This document shows positions 1 to 8,919 of a stretch of DNA of 64,000 bases, one piece after another. A program made the translations under genes and the position numbers. The DNA comes from Inquilinus sp. Marseille-Q2685 (GTDB lineage Bacteria > Pseudomonadota > Alphaproteobacteria > DSM-16000 > Inquilinaceae): the NCBI RefSeq assembly GCF_916619195.1, contig NZ_CAKAKL010000010.1, positions 1 to 64,000 of the forward strand. Direction: 5' to 3'. The number at the start of each line of letters is the position of its first letter. Position 1 is the first letter of the stretch. The notes under the pieces are model-generated. The model ran no database searches. It had not been told where the DNA came from and saw only the letters and a program-made list of their open reading frames with translations.

Positions 1-306
1 CGGCCCCGTCGCGGGCGCAGAGGTCGGCGGCGGCGCGGGAGCGGAGGTCGAGCGAGCGCTGCACCGAGCGGGAGAAGCGGCCGAAGGCCATCCCGGCCTC
101 CTGCGCCTCGGCCCGGGCCGCCTGCACCGAAGCTTCGTCGGCCTCGGGCTGGGCGGCCCGGCCTGCGCTTCAATGGCGCGGGTGCCTTCGGCCTCGGCCA
201 GCTGCATGGCGATCTCGGCCAGGCGGGTGAGCATCCGGACCTGCTGCAGCGCGAGGCTGCGGCAGGTGGCCTGGATGTCGAGATCGGAGTCCGCGCCTGT
301 GTCCAT
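1..306 (-). pseudogene. Partial gene at window edge with apparent frameshift
   Basis: Read on the minus strand from an ATG at 306 (an in-frame ATG at 318 is possible), the first ~45 codons give a plausible helical protein start (MDTGADSDLDIQATCRSLAL...). After about base 150-175 that frame turns into Arg/Pro-rich noise. The -1 frame continues as a sensible Ala/Glu-rich helix ending RSVQRSLDLRSRAAADLC. The protein therefore looks interrupted by a one-base indel, either a real lesion or a sequencing or assembly error. It runs off the left edge. I do not recognise the family; no catalytic motif is visible. No good ribosome-binding site precedes either ATG. Confidence 0.45.
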
Positions 307-498
307 AGAACATATCATGAACGAGGTGCAGGCGGTTAAGCAATGAACATTGCGTGAACCATATGCGTCCGGATCAGCACACCATTGCTACCGATTTCGG
401 GAATCGGCGCGTCCTCGCAGACCAAGGTCTCGGGACCGCCATAGCATGGATGCGCCACGCTTTCATTTTTTCCCGCGGACGGTGATTGTTCCCCCCGT

Positions 499-1419
499 TC
501 AAAGATTGCGCGCCCGCTCGGCCAGAAAGTCGGCGAACGAGGTTGGCACGATGTCGGGATAGCGACTATTGCCGAGGTCGGTCAGCTTCGCCTTCCCCGA
601 CACCATCGCCCATTGGTACTGGGCGGCAATCGGCGCCCAGAAATCGGCGTTGGCCGACCTTGTATTCGCGATCCAGCGCTCCAGCTCCGCGACCGTGCCG
701 AGTTGCCGCACCTCAAATCGGCGGCCGAAAGCCTTTTCAGCCGCTGCAATAGCCTGGTTCATCGTGATCTGGTCACCAGCGACAGACAGCTTGCCCCTCG
801 GCAGATCGGGGTCGAGGGCCGCCGCCGCTGTGTAGAGCGCCGTGTCGGCTACGGTGGTGACGTCAAAAACAGCGTCGCCATCGCCCCAATAGCTGACCTT
901 ACCGGCTTCCAGATCGAAAACCTGGAAAAAGGGGGCGATTACGACTTCGTGGAAGGCGCCGTTGAGCACATGGACATGCTCGAGGCCGCTTTTGGCGATC
1001 GCTTCGTCGGCCTCGCGTCGCCAGTCCAGCATGGGATGGCTGCCGGCCTCCAGCTTGAACAGGTCAATGGCGAAGTCCGACGGAATGATGCGCCGCACGC
1101 CGTTGCGCTTGGCAGCGTCGAGCAGAGCAAGCTGGCCATCAACGATCGTCTCGCGCATGCCTTGCACCGTCGAGATGACGACATCGACGGCGCGGGTCGC
1201 GGCGACAAGGCTGGCGGGCTCGGCGAGATCGCCCTCCAGGATCGTCGCCCCGCGGCTGGTCAGGCGCTCGAGCTCCGCCTTTCTCGTACCAGCCTCAAGC
1301 GTCCGTTTGCGAACCAACACCCTGAGTTCGACCTCAGGGCGGTCGAGCAACCTGTCGGCCACCTTTGTGCCCAGCATGCCCGTCGCGCCGGCAAGAAGAA
1401 CGGTTGTTTTGCCTGTCAT
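499..1419 (-). CDS. NmrA-family NAD(P)-binding protein (atypical SDR)
   Basis: A 306-residue protein with an N-terminal Rossmann dinucleotide-binding motif GATGMLG (residues 11-17) and the NmrA/isoflavone-reductase layout. Early segments are 'VDVVISTVQGMRETIVDGQLALLDAAKRNGVRRIIPSDFAID', where an SDR-type Tyr/Lys pair is not obvious. Relatives are NAD(P)-dependent reductases of aromatic substrates or redox-sensing regulators such as NmrA; the substrate cannot be read from sequence. The start ATG at 1419 has AGGAG about 8 bases upstream. It is divergent from the LysR gene at 1506, the usual layout for a LysR target, so it is probably controlled by that regulator. Confidence 0.85.
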   Translation of the reverse strand: MTGKTTVLLAGATGMLGTKVADRLLDRPEVELRVLVRKRTLEAGTRKAELERLTSRGATILEGDLAEPASLVAATRAVDVVISTVQGMRETIVDGQLALLDAAKRNGVRRIIPSDFAIDLFKLEAGSHPMLDWRREADEAIAKSGLEHVHVLNGAFHEVVIAPFFQVFDLEAGKVSYWGDGDAVFDVTTVADTALYTAAAALDPDLPRGKLSVAGDQITMNQAIAAAEKAFGRRFEVRQLGTVAELERWIANTRSANADFWAPIAAQYQWAMVSGKAKLTDLGNSRYPDIVPTSFADFLAERARNL

Positions 1420-1436
1420 CTGAAGGTCTCCTGGAT

Positions 1437-1504
1437 GGAACGTCCCCAGATCTATTGGCGTTCCACGGAGTGGACAATTCCGCCGAACAGGAACATCATG
1501 TTCC
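1437..1504. promoter_or_regulatory. Two GGAAC/GTTCC dyads between divergent nmrA-like and lysR genes
   Basis: The 86-base divergent intergenic region carries GGAACG at 1437-1442 and CGTTCC at 1459-1464 (inverted, 16 bases between). A second perfect palindrome GGAACATCATGTTCC lies at 1490-1504, ending one base before the LysR ATG. The shared half-sites suggest one regulator binding twice, probably the LysR protein. The first dyad also fits GGAAC-N17-CGTT on both strands, so a sigma-EcfG promoter is an alternative reading. Confidence 0.5.
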
Positions 1505-1505
1505 C

Positions 1506-2405
1506 ATGGGCGAACACCTCATTTCCGATCTCAACCAGGTGCGACTGTTCGCGAAGATCGCGGAGTTGAAGAGCGTCACCGCCGCTGCCAGGTCGCTCGG
1601 CAAGCCAAAATCCACGGTCAGCCGCGACCTTGCGCGGCTGGAGGCAAGCCTTGGTGTGACGCTGATACTGCGCTCAAACCGCCGGCTGACGCTGACCGAC
1701 AGCGGACGGCTTCTCCTGCAGCATGCACAGCGCATTCTCGGCGATTTGGCGGATGCGGAAGCCGCCGTCGGTCGGCTCAATGCCGTACCGCGCGGGCTTC
1801 TGCGTGTCAGCGCGCCCTTTACATCGGGCCATGCGTTGGTGGCGCCGCTGCTCCCAGGCTTCCTCGAACGATATCCTGAGGTGCAGCTCTCGCTGGAGCT
1901 GGAAAATCGCCGCGTCGACGTCATCGGCGAGGAATTCGATGTTGCTATTCGCGTCGGCCGCCTGGAGGATTCGAGCCTCACCGCCCGCAAGCTCGGTCAT
2001 GTGGTGTTTGGATTGTTCGCCAGTCCGGCATATCTGGCGCGGAGGGGCCAACCCGAGAGCCTCGGCGATCTCGCGCACCACGACATTGTCGATAAAGGCG
2101 GCTTGCCCGGCCCGAAACGCTGGACAGTCGAAACGCCGGAAGGAAGCACTGAGCTCGAGGTAACGCCGCGTCTATCGATCAACGATCCTGCGGCGCTGCG
2201 GACCGTTTTGAGTGGCGGTGCCGGTATCGGCTGGCTGCCGACTTTCTTGGCATCGGCCGATGTAAAAGATGGCCGGCTTGAGCGGATGCTACCTGAGGTC
2301 CATCGCGATCGAGCTGACATTCACGCCTTGTTTCGGACGCGCAAAACCCTCGCGCTGAGCGTGAAAGCGTTCGTGGATTATCTCATTGAGAATTTTCGGA
2401 TTTGA
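1506..2405 (+). CDS. LysR-family transcriptional regulator
   Basis: A 299-residue regulator. The N-terminal winged helix-turn-helix is clear: 'FAKIAELKSVTAAARSLGKP' then 'STVSRDLARLEASLGVTLIL' (roughly residues 13-50). It is followed by the LysR effector-binding domain, with 'VDVIGEEFDVAIRVGRLEDSSL' typical of the subgroup that regulates oxidoreductases and NmrA-like neighbours. I chose the ATG at 1506 (MGEHLISDL); an in-frame GTG at 1470 would add 12 residues but has no better ribosome-binding site. The divergent NmrA-family gene is the likely target, and the effector is unknown. Confidence 0.88.
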   Translation: MGEHLISDLNQVRLFAKIAELKSVTAAARSLGKPKSTVSRDLARLEASLGVTLILRSNRRLTLTDSGRLLLQHAQRILGDLADAEAAVGRLNAVPRGLLRVSAPFTSGHALVAPLLPGFLERYPEVQLSLELENRRVDVIGEEFDVAIRVGRLEDSSLTARKLGHVVFGLFASPAYLARRGQPESLGDLAHHDIVDKGGLPGPKRWTVETPEGSTELEVTPRLSINDPAALRTVLSGGAGIGWLPTFLASADVKDGRLERMLPEVHRDRADIHALFRTRKTLALSVKAFVDYLIENFRI

Positions 2406-2424
2406 TACGGTGAGCCAAGTGATC

Positions 2425-2545
2425 GTCATCCCGTGCGCGCTGCGGCGCGCAGTGCCGCTGCGCGGACACGGGATCCCGCTGCCATCGTCGAAGAGATCCC
2501 GGTTCTGCGGTGCACCACTTCGCGCTGCACCGCCCCCGGGATGAC
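2425..2545. repeat. Interspersed palindromic repeat, compound copy
   Basis: The first 50 bases (2425-2474) match the repeat at 20193-20242: 24 identical bases, then a few changes. In this copy the unit is followed by a second hairpin (GGTGCA...TGCACC), and the whole is closed by GTCATCCCG at 2425 and CGGGATGAC at 2537-2545. It is intergenic and non-coding, and looks like a REP/BOX-type mobile palindromic unit. The rest of the 2406-2764 gap holds a GC-rich hairpin (CCCGGCCCG 2574-2582 with CGGGCCGGG 2603-2611) and nothing else I can support. Confidence 0.6.
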
Positions 2546-2764
2546 GATCGTGACGATGCCGGAAACAAAAGAGCCCGGCCCGAAGCATGGTGGGGGGAGC
2601 CCCGGGCCGGGCCGGGCGCCGTCATCGACGGAAGGCACCTGAGTCAGCTTGGACCGAAGCGGGCCGCCCATACAGGGTTGCCAGCCCCCCTATTTGCAGG
2701 CCCCGCCGACGGAACCCCGGTCTCGCCGCTGCCGTTGCGTTGACGACGCAGCGTGGAGGCCAGC

Positions 2765-2950
2765 ATGACGACGCCCCGCAAGCCCATCGAGGAGCGGCCG
2801 CCGCAGGACCGGAAGACCGCCAACCGGAAGGTCGACGAAGCCTCGGCCGAGAGCATGGACGCGAGCGATCCGCCCTCCTTCAACCCCGGCACCGCCGGCG
2901 CCGGGGAGGATCGCCGCTCGGCGCCGGAGAAGCCGAAACCGCGGCGCTGA
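2765..2950 (+). CDS. Small conserved 'ESxxASDPPS' protein
   Basis: A 61-residue, highly charged small protein with no membrane segment. GGAGG lies about 5 bases before the ATG at 2765, which decides the start. The central segment VDEASAESMDASDPPSF matches the short motif (E-S-x-x-A-S-D-P-P-S) found in many small alphaproteobacterial proteins of unknown function. Composition (Arg/Lys/Glu/Pro, almost no aromatics) suggests an intrinsically disordered protein. A terminator-like hairpin follows at 3049-3098. Function is not known. Confidence 0.7.
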   Translation: MTTPRKPIEERPPQDRKTANRKVDEASAESMDASDPPSFNPGTAGAGEDRRSAPEKPKPRR

Positions 2951-3048
2951 GCGGTCGTCCGCGCCGCCTTGCCGATCGGCAAGCGGACAGGCAGGGCCGG
3001 CCATGGCCGGATGAGCTCCGGCGCCGCCCCTCAGCAGCCGGCACCGAT

Positions 3049-3098
3049 GCCCGGCCCGGCCTCTCCCCCAGCACTGGTCCGGGCCGGGCGCTTCTTTG
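3049..3098 (+). terminator. Likely Rho-independent terminator after the small SDPP gene
   Basis: Perfect 11-base inverted repeat (3049-3059 with 3079-3089, GCCCGGCCCGG/CCGGGCCGGGC), 19-base loop, followed by a T-rich run GCTTCTTTG. A separate 16-base palindrome CTTGCCGATCGGCAAG lies upstream at 2968-2983. Confidence 0.55.
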
Positions 3099-3101
3099 TC
3101 G

Positions 3102-6100
3102 TCAGCGCCCCGGCCGCAGCCGCCAGCTGCGCAGCTCGAACGGCTCGAGGTCATGCGGCCGGCCGCGCGGCGCCGGCTCCTCCAGCAGCGACACCGCCTC
3201 GCCCAGGCGCCAGCCTTCCGGCACCGTGATCGACAGCGGACCGCGCGCGCCGGCCGGCTCGTAGAGGCGCAGCACCAGCCCCTCCCCTTCCTCCGCCGGC
3301 TTCAGCGCGGCGAGCCCGGCCTTGATGCCGGAGACCATCAGCGGCGTGTGCAGCCCGGCCGCGAGGCCGCGCGCCGGCAGCGCCAGCAGCGGCTGGTTCA
3401 GGTCCTCCGCCGCCTCGCGCACCCCGCCTTCGTGCCAGTTACCCTGATGCGGCAGGATCGCATAGGTGAACTCCTGCACGCCTTCATCGGCCAGCGGGTC
3501 GGGGTAGATCGGCGCGCGGACGAGGCTGAGACCCAGCACGTTGCCGAGCGCGCTGTGGCCGTATTTGCCGTCGTTCAGCAGGGCGACGCCGAAGCCCGGC
3601 TCCGACAGGTCGGCGAAGCGGTGGCCCGGCACCTCGAACCTGGCCTGGTCCCAGGAGGTGTTGCGGTGGGTCGGCCGCCGCACCACGCCGAAGGCGCATT
3701 CGAAGCTCGCCGTTTCCGCCCGCACCGCGACCGGCACCAAGGCGCGCAGCAGCACCCGGCGGTCGTGCCAGTCGAGCCGGGTGTGGATGTCGAGCCGCGG
3801 GGAATTGGCCCATAGCGTCAGGGTCTGGGTGACGGTCGAATCGCGGAAGCGGCGGACCAGCCGCAGCGCCGCCCGGTCCGGCCCGTCCTCGACCAGCTCC
3901 GACGTCTCCAGCCCGGTCAGCTCGAAGCCCTGGCGGTCGTAATCCGCCTCGATGTCCCAGGCGTCCCAGCTGCGCGGCTTGTCGGCCGGGTAGAGCCACA
4001 CCTGGTTGCCGCGCCCGGCCAGCGCGTCGCGGCCGGTCGGCTGGTGCAGCAGGCGGGCGATGGTGCCGTCGGCGCCGATCTCGGCCCGCAGGAAGCGGTT
4101 CTCGAGATGGCTGCCCGTGGTCGACCACCCGGCCGACAGCCCGGGCGCCGGTCGCAATGCCGCCCGGTCGAGCACGACGATGCCGAGCGGCGGCACGGTC
4201 AGGTCGGGCGCTGCGGCCCGGCCGTCGAGCTCCAGCCGCAGCGGGCGCGGCGACAGGTCGGGGTTCACCCCCACCAGCGCGTCGGCCGTGCCGCCCGCCG
4301 GCAGGGCGGCGGCGATCGCCGCCATCGCCTCGGCCTGGCGGTCGAGGCCGGCGTCGCGCGCCGCCGCCAGCTCGCGCTCCGCATCCTCATAGACCTCACG
4401 GATGCTGGAGCCGGGCAGGATGTCGTGGAACTGGTTCTTCAAGAGGCCGCCCCAGGCCGGCTCCAGGCTGTCGAAGGCAGGGCCGCCGAGCAGCGTCGCC
4501 AGGCTGCCGGCGACCTCCGCGGCCAGCAGCGCCCGCTCGGCCTGGCGGTTCAGACGCTTGGTGCGGCCCTGGCTGGTCAGGGTGCCGCGGTGCAGCTCGA
4601 GATAGATCTCGCCCAGCCAGACCGGCAGCTCCTCGACCGCCGCCCGGTCCCGGATCCGGCCGAAGAACTCCTCCACCCGCGCCGGGCGCAGCTCCGGCAG
4701 CGCCGGGAAGTCGGCGAGCTGGGCCTGGCGCTCCAGCATCTCCGGCGTCACCCCGCCGCCGCCGTCGCCGAAGCCGATGGCGAGCAGGCTTTCGTCATGC
4801 GCCGTCTTGCCCCGGAAGTTGCGCCAGGTCGGCAGCACGCAATCGGCCCGGATGGTGCCGTTGTAGCCCTGGATCGGGTTGTCGAAGGTGTGGGCCAGGA
4901 CCCGGCTGCCGTCGAGGCCTTCCCACTGGAACAGGTCATAGGGGAAGCGGTTGGTCTCCGACCAATTCACCTTGATGGTGAAGAAGCTGTCCATGCCGCC
5001 CTGGCGCAGGATCTGCGGCAGGGCGGGCGAGAAGCCGAAGCAGTCGGGCAGCCAGCACACGGTGTGGCGGCGGCCGAAGGCGCGCTCGAAATAGCGCTGG
5101 CCGTAGAGGGCCTGACGAACCAGGCTTTCGCCGGTCGGCATGTTGGTGTCGGGCTCGACCCACAGCCCGCCGATCGTCTCCCAGCGCCCCTCCGCCGCCC
5201 GCCTGCGGATCGCGGCGAACAGGTCCGGGTCGTCGGCCTCGACCTGGGCGTAATAGGCGGCGGTCGACTGGTTGAAGACGAAGCCGGGGAACTGCTCCAT
5301 CAGCCGCAGGGCGGTGTGGAAGGTGCGCCGGGCCTTGCGCCTTGTCTCGGCATAGGGCCACAGCCAAGCCAGGTCGATATGGGCGTGGCCGGTGATGGCG
5401 AGCCTGCCCTGCGGCGGGAAGCGCTCCTTGAGCCCGCGCAGCGCCGCCGCCAGCCCGTCATGCGCCGCGACGGCCGAGGCCCGCTCCGCCTCGCCCAGCG
5501 CCGGCGGCTGCGGGTCGAGCTCGGGCAGGCGCCAGATCGCCTGCTGCTGCGGCAGCGGCGCGGTGCGGGCGAGATAGGATCCTGTCGCCGACGGCCAGTC
5601 GAGCGACCGCAGCGCCGCCTCGGCCGCCGCCAGCAGATGCGGCACCGCCTCGTGCCCCTCCAGCGCCAGCGCCGCCTCCCACACCTGGCGCAGCAGCAGC
5701 GCCAGGCGGTGCACCGCCGGGTCGATCCAGACCAGCCGGGCCTCGGCCAGGCGCGGGTGGTGCACCGGCTGGCCGAAGGGCAGGCGCGGCACGCTCTCGG
5801 TCTCGATCCGGACCCGGCGGGCGCGCAGCGGGAATTCGCGGTGATTGATGTCGAGGCCGAAGCGGGTCGGCCCGGCGCCGTCCTCATGCAGCGTCAGCAG
5901 GCTTTCGCCGCCGACATCGAGATGCAGCCGGACGTCATCCAGCGGCCAGGCGGCCGGAACCTCGGCTTCGGCGGTGAAAGCCAGGACGCCTTCCTTGTGC
6001 GGCCAGGGATCGCCGAGCGACAGGGGCCGGCCGTCGCAGCGCCAGCCCCCGATCGGCTCGCTCGCCCGCTCCCGCCAGCACAGGATCTCGGCGATGCGGC

Positions 6101-6140
6101 TTTCCAGGCGGTGCAGACGCTGGGCGACGGACAGGCTCAT
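3102..6140 (-). CDS. Alpha-mannosidase, glycoside hydrolase family 38
   Basis: A 1012-residue GH38 enzyme, expected to hydrolyse alpha-linked mannose with retention using a zinc site. Visible hallmarks are HIDLAWLWPY (from about residue 254, zinc-binding His/Asp), GGLWVEPDTNMPTGESLVRQ with the presumed nucleophile Asp near residue 331, and CWLPDCFGFSPALPQILRQ. C-terminal beta-rich mannosidase domains follow. There is no signal peptide, so it is probably cytoplasmic, acting on imported or recycled oligomannosides. Length is normal for the bacterial members. It is divergent from a GT4 gene at the edge of a mannose-centred polysaccharide locus. Confidence 0.93.
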   Translation of the reverse strand: MSLSVAQRLHRLESRIAEILCWRERASEPIGGWRCDGRPLSLGDPWPHKEGVLAFTAEAEVPAAWPLDDVRLHLDVGGESLLTLHEDGAGPTRFGLDINHREFPLRARRVRIETESVPRLPFGQPVHHPRLAEARLVWIDPAVHRLALLLRQVWEAALALEGHEAVPHLLAAAEAALRSLDWPSATGSYLARTAPLPQQQAIWRLPELDPQPPALGEAERASAVAAHDGLAAALRGLKERFPPQGRLAITGHAHIDLAWLWPYAETRRKARRTFHTALRLMEQFPGFVFNQSTAAYYAQVEADDPDLFAAIRRRAAEGRWETIGGLWVEPDTNMPTGESLVRQALYGQRYFERAFGRRHTVCWLPDCFGFSPALPQILRQGGMDSFFTIKVNWSETNRFPYDLFQWEGLDGSRVLAHTFDNPIQGYNGTIRADCVLPTWRNFRGKTAHDESLLAIGFGDGGGGVTPEMLERQAQLADFPALPELRPARVEEFFGRIRDRAAVEELPVWLGEIYLELHRGTLTSQGRTKRLNRQAERALLAAEVAGSLATLLGGPAFDSLEPAWGGLLKNQFHDILPGSSIREVYEDAERELAAARDAGLDRQAEAMAAIAAALPAGGTADALVGVNPDLSPRPLRLELDGRAAAPDLTVPPLGIVVLDRAALRPAPGLSAGWSTTGSHLENRFLRAEIGADGTIARLLHQPTGRDALAGRGNQVWLYPADKPRSWDAWDIEADYDRQGFELTGLETSELVEDGPDRAALRLVRRFRDSTVTQTLTLWANSPRLDIHTRLDWHDRRVLLRALVPVAVRAETASFECAFGVVRRPTHRNTSWDQARFEVPGHRFADLSEPGFGVALLNDGKYGHSALGNVLGLSLVRAPIYPDPLADEGVQEFTYAILPHQGNWHEGGVREAAEDLNQPLLALPARGLAAGLHTPLMVSGIKAGLAALKPAEEGEGLVLRLYEPAGARGPLSITVPEGWRLGEAVSLLEEPAPRGRPHDLEPFELRSWRLRPGR

Positions 6141-6596
6141 TCCGATCTCTCCGATGGGCAGGGCGGGGCGGCCGAGCCGCCTGCGAAACCTTGGGAGACG
6201 CGATTCGCTTCGCCCTCCTAGTTACCGCATTCCGACGCCGCAGGCACGGGGCCGCGACAAAGGCGGCCGCTCGCGCGAAGCCTCGCCGCAGGGCTTCGTT
6301 TCGCTTGGATTTTACAGATTTTATCGCTCATCTTGTCAGATATTTTGCGACGCAAAAAAGATTTCCTATTGCTTCGAAACTGATGATAGCTTACCCGGGA
6401 CTTGGTTTCGGGTTCATGCACAGGCGGTCGTCGCAAAAGCCGTCATGCCGTCGGACAAGGATCGCACGATCCGGGCACCGGCAGACCAGGGGGAGCGTAA
6501 CGTCCCGACAGGTTTCGGTCCGGACGATGGTTTCCCTTTGACGACCGTGCCGCCGGTTCCGGCGGCCGGACGACAGCTTGCAGAGGAGCAGGACGT
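6141..6596. promoter_or_regulatory. Divergent intergenic region with an AT-rich tract
   Basis: 456 bases between the alpha-mannosidase (minus) and the GT4 gene (plus). Around 6298-6405 the sequence becomes clearly AT-rich for this genome (TTTTACAGATTTTATC, GCAAAAAAGATTTCC), as expected of a promoter and of MucR-type regulator binding. I see no gene, no tRNA and no convincing terminator. Individual -35/-10 elements are not claimed. Confidence 0.4.
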
Positions 6597-7928
6597 ATGG
6601 CTCAAGACCAGATCCTGTTCGACGTGACCCGGCTGGTGCGCCGATCCGGCAGTGCGACGCCGACGGGCGTCGATCGCGTCGAGCTCACCTATGGCCGGCA
6701 CATGCTGGAGCGCTATCCGGGCGACGTCCAGTTCATCGCCCGCTGGCGGTCGCGTTACTGGCAGCTCTCGACCCCCGCCTTCGCCCAGTTCGTCGCCAGC
6801 CGGTGGGAGCGCTGGAGCTACGGCGCCCACCGCATCCGCAGCAGCGATGCGGAGCGGATCGCCCGCTTCATCGGCGTGCCGGCGGAGCAGTTCGGCAACG
6901 GCCGGGCCGTGACGGCCCCGGCCTTCACGCCCAAGCCTTCCGCGCCGCTGCTGCAGCTCGGCATGGACGCCCTGCTCGGCGCCCGCGGGCTGCTGTCGCG
7001 CATGATCAGCATCAGCGCCCGGCGGCAGCAGGCGATCTACGTCAATGTCTCGCATGAAGGGCTGCACCAGCCGGCGACGCTGCAGCGCCTGGTGTCGCGC
7101 CGCAAGCTGGCGCCGATCTACCTGGTGCACGACCTGATCCCGATCGACCATCCGGAATATGTCCGGCCCGGCCATGCCGAACGGCACGTCGCCCGGATCG
7201 AGGCGATCTCGACCACCGCCGCCGCGACCATCGTCAACTCGCAGCAGACCAAGCGCGACCTGCTGAAGCATGTGCAGCGCCACCACGGCAGCATGGACGA
7301 CGTGTTCGTCGCGCCGCTCGGGGTCGACCGCCGCTTCGCGCCGCAGAAGGTCAACGACCTGGAGAGCGAGCCTTATTTCCTGATCATCGGCACCATCGAG
7401 CCGCGCAAGAACCACCTGTTCATGCTGCAGGTCTGGCGCGCCCTGGTGCAGAAGCTGGGCAAGGCGGCGCCGAAGCTGGTGATCGTCGGCCGCCGCGGCT
7501 GGGAGAACGAGAACGTCATCGACATGATCGAGCGCTGCGAGCAGATCTCGGACCATGTCATCGAATGCGGCCGGGTGCCCGACGCGGTGCTGCACCGGCT
7601 GATGATCGGCGCCCGCGCGGTGCTGTTCCCGTCCTTCGCCGAGGGCTACGGCCTGCCGCTGGTCGAGGGCCTGTCCTGCTCGGTGCCGGTGATCTGCTCC
7701 GACCTGCCGGTGTTCCATGAGCTCGGCAGCGGCATCCCGGAATATCTCGACCCGCTCGACGGTCCGGGCTGGATGGACATGATCACGGAATACGCCCAGC
7801 CGAACTCGCCGCGCCGCCAGGCGCAGATGGCGCGGCTGGCGCGCTTCAAGGCGCCGACCTGGGACCGGCACTTCGACATCTTCGACGACGTCGTCGAAGA
7901 TGTGCGCCGGAAGTACAGCATCTGCTGA
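6597..7928 (+). CDS. Glycosyltransferase family 4
   Basis: A 443-residue GT-B glycosyltransferase. The donor-binding half begins at 'YFLIIGTIEPRKNHLFMLQ' and contains the EX7E motif E349-G-Y-G-L-P-L-V-E357 in 'FPSFAEGYGLPLVEGLSC'. The N-terminal half (ILFDVTRLVRR... TPTGVDRVELTY) is the subgroup that includes mannosyl- and rhamnosyltransferases of exopolysaccharide clusters. The ATG at 6597 has GAGGAG upstream. Cytoplasmic or peripheral membrane; the transferred sugar is not readable, but GDP-mannose supply genes downstream make mannose plausible. It resembles the GT4 at 11962 in layout. Confidence 0.88.
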   Translation: MAQDQILFDVTRLVRRSGSATPTGVDRVELTYGRHMLERYPGDVQFIARWRSRYWQLSTPAFAQFVASRWERWSYGAHRIRSSDAERIARFIGVPAEQFGNGRAVTAPAFTPKPSAPLLQLGMDALLGARGLLSRMISISARRQQAIYVNVSHEGLHQPATLQRLVSRRKLAPIYLVHDLIPIDHPEYVRPGHAERHVARIEAISTTAAATIVNSQQTKRDLLKHVQRHHGSMDDVFVAPLGVDRRFAPQKVNDLESEPYFLIIGTIEPRKNHLFMLQVWRALVQKLGKAAPKLVIVGRRGWENENVIDMIERCEQISDHVIECGRVPDAVLHRLMIGARAVLFPSFAEGYGLPLVEGLSCSVPVICSDLPVFHELGSGIPEYLDPLDGPGWMDMITEYAQPNSPRRQAQMARLARFKAPTWDRHFDIFDDVVEDVRRKYSIC

Positions 7929-8071
7929 GAGACCGCCTGTAAATGCACCTGGCGCGGCCGTCTGGCGGCGGACTCGAAGCTTCCGGTGCTCACGCACCAA
8001 ACGTGCGCTGCGCTCCGGTTCTCGAAACCACCGCCAGCCGACTCACGCCAGCGCATTTTCCAAACGGTCTC
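7929..8071. repeat. 143-base imperfect palindromic element (MITE-like)
   Basis: The sequence begins right after the GT4 stop codon with GAGACCG and ends with CGGTCTC. Outer arms of about 26 bases pair imperfectly. Inner arms (GTCTGGCGGCGGACTCGAAG... with ...GAAACCACCGCCAGCCGAC) also pair, and the apex is GCAC-5-GTGC centred on base 8000. The centre of the terminal repeats is also 8000, so the whole element folds as one long hairpin. No protein is encoded. It may be a miniature transposable element or a structured 3' end. Confidence 0.5.
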
Positions 8072-8083
8072 TGATGCAGCCGG

Positions 8084-8893
8084 TCACATCCCCCGGAACA
8101 GGGCCGCGACGATCGCCTCGGGCGCGTCCTCCTGCATGAGATGGCCGGATTCGGGGACGCGGGTCAGCGCCCCGCCGGTCAGCTTCGCCGCCAGCCGCTC
8201 GCCCTGGGCGATCGGGATCCAGGCGTCCTCCTCGCCCCACAGGATCTCGACCGGCCAGTCCATCGGGCCGTAGGACGGCGCGATCTCCTCGAGATAGCGG
8301 TCGTGCATCTGCGCGATCTGCCGGTAGAAGGCGGGCCGCCCCACCTCCCCCTGCCAGGGCCGCATGTGGATCGCCATCGCCGCTTCGGTGAGCGGAGCGT
8401 GCGCCGCGCCCTGGATATAGGCGCACAGCAGGGCGTCATGGGCGTAGTCCGGCAGCCCGGCGAAGGCCTGCTCATGCGCGGCGACGTGGCGGAAGAAGGG
8501 AGAGCCGGAGGGCGGCAGCGCCACCGGATCGACCAGGGTCAGGCGACGGTAGCGGCAGCCTTCGAGGTAATGCGCCCGCAGCGCGGCCATGCCGCCGAAA
8601 TCATGGGCCAGGACCTCCGGGTCCTGCAGCCCCCATTCGTGCAGCAGCGCGGCGAACAGCGCGGTCTGCACGGCCGGGGACACGTCCTGGCCGTCGCGCT
8701 GCTCCGATTGCCCGTAGCCCAGCAGGTCGAAGACATGGACCCTCCGGCGCGTCGCGGCCAAGGGCGCGATCCGGCGCCAGACCTGAGACGAGAACGGGGT
8801 GCCGTGCAGCAGGACGAGCGGCGGCCCGTCGCCGATCGCACCCCAGGCCACGCTCTGGCCGCGGAAGGTGAAGCGCCGATCGAGGGTCAGCAT
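8084..8893 (-). CDS. Alpha/beta hydrolase with Asp nucleophile (haloalkane dehalogenase/epoxide hydrolase-like)
   Basis: A 269-residue alpha/beta-fold hydrolase. Oxyanion segment HGTPFSS is at 30-36, then GYGQSE at 59-64, then the nucleophile elbow AHDFGG with Asp98 where esterases have Ser. The acid lies in ILWGEEDAWIP and the catalytic His in ESGHLMQEDAPEAI. An Asp nucleophile is characteristic of haloalkane/haloacetate dehalogenases and epoxide hydrolases, so a carbon-halogen or epoxide substrate is more likely than an ester. Start: ATG 8893 with AGGGG 8 bases upstream; a TTG two codons earlier is too close to that site. No operon partner is evident. Confidence 0.85.
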   Translation of the reverse strand: MLTLDRRFTFRGQSVAWGAIGDGPPLVLLHGTPFSSQVWRRIAPLAATRRRVHVFDLLGYGQSEQRDGQDVSPAVQTALFAALLHEWGLQDPEVLAHDFGGMAALRAHYLEGCRYRRLTLVDPVALPPSGSPFFRHVAAHEQAFAGLPDYAHDALLCAYIQGAAHAPLTEAAMAIHMRPWQGEVGRPAFYRQIAQMHDRYLEEIAPSYGPMDWPVEILWGEEDAWIPIAQGERLAAKLTGGALTRVPESGHLMQEDAPEAIVAALFRGM

Positions 8894-8919
8894 GGACAAT
8901 TCCCCTGGAGTTGCTCCTC

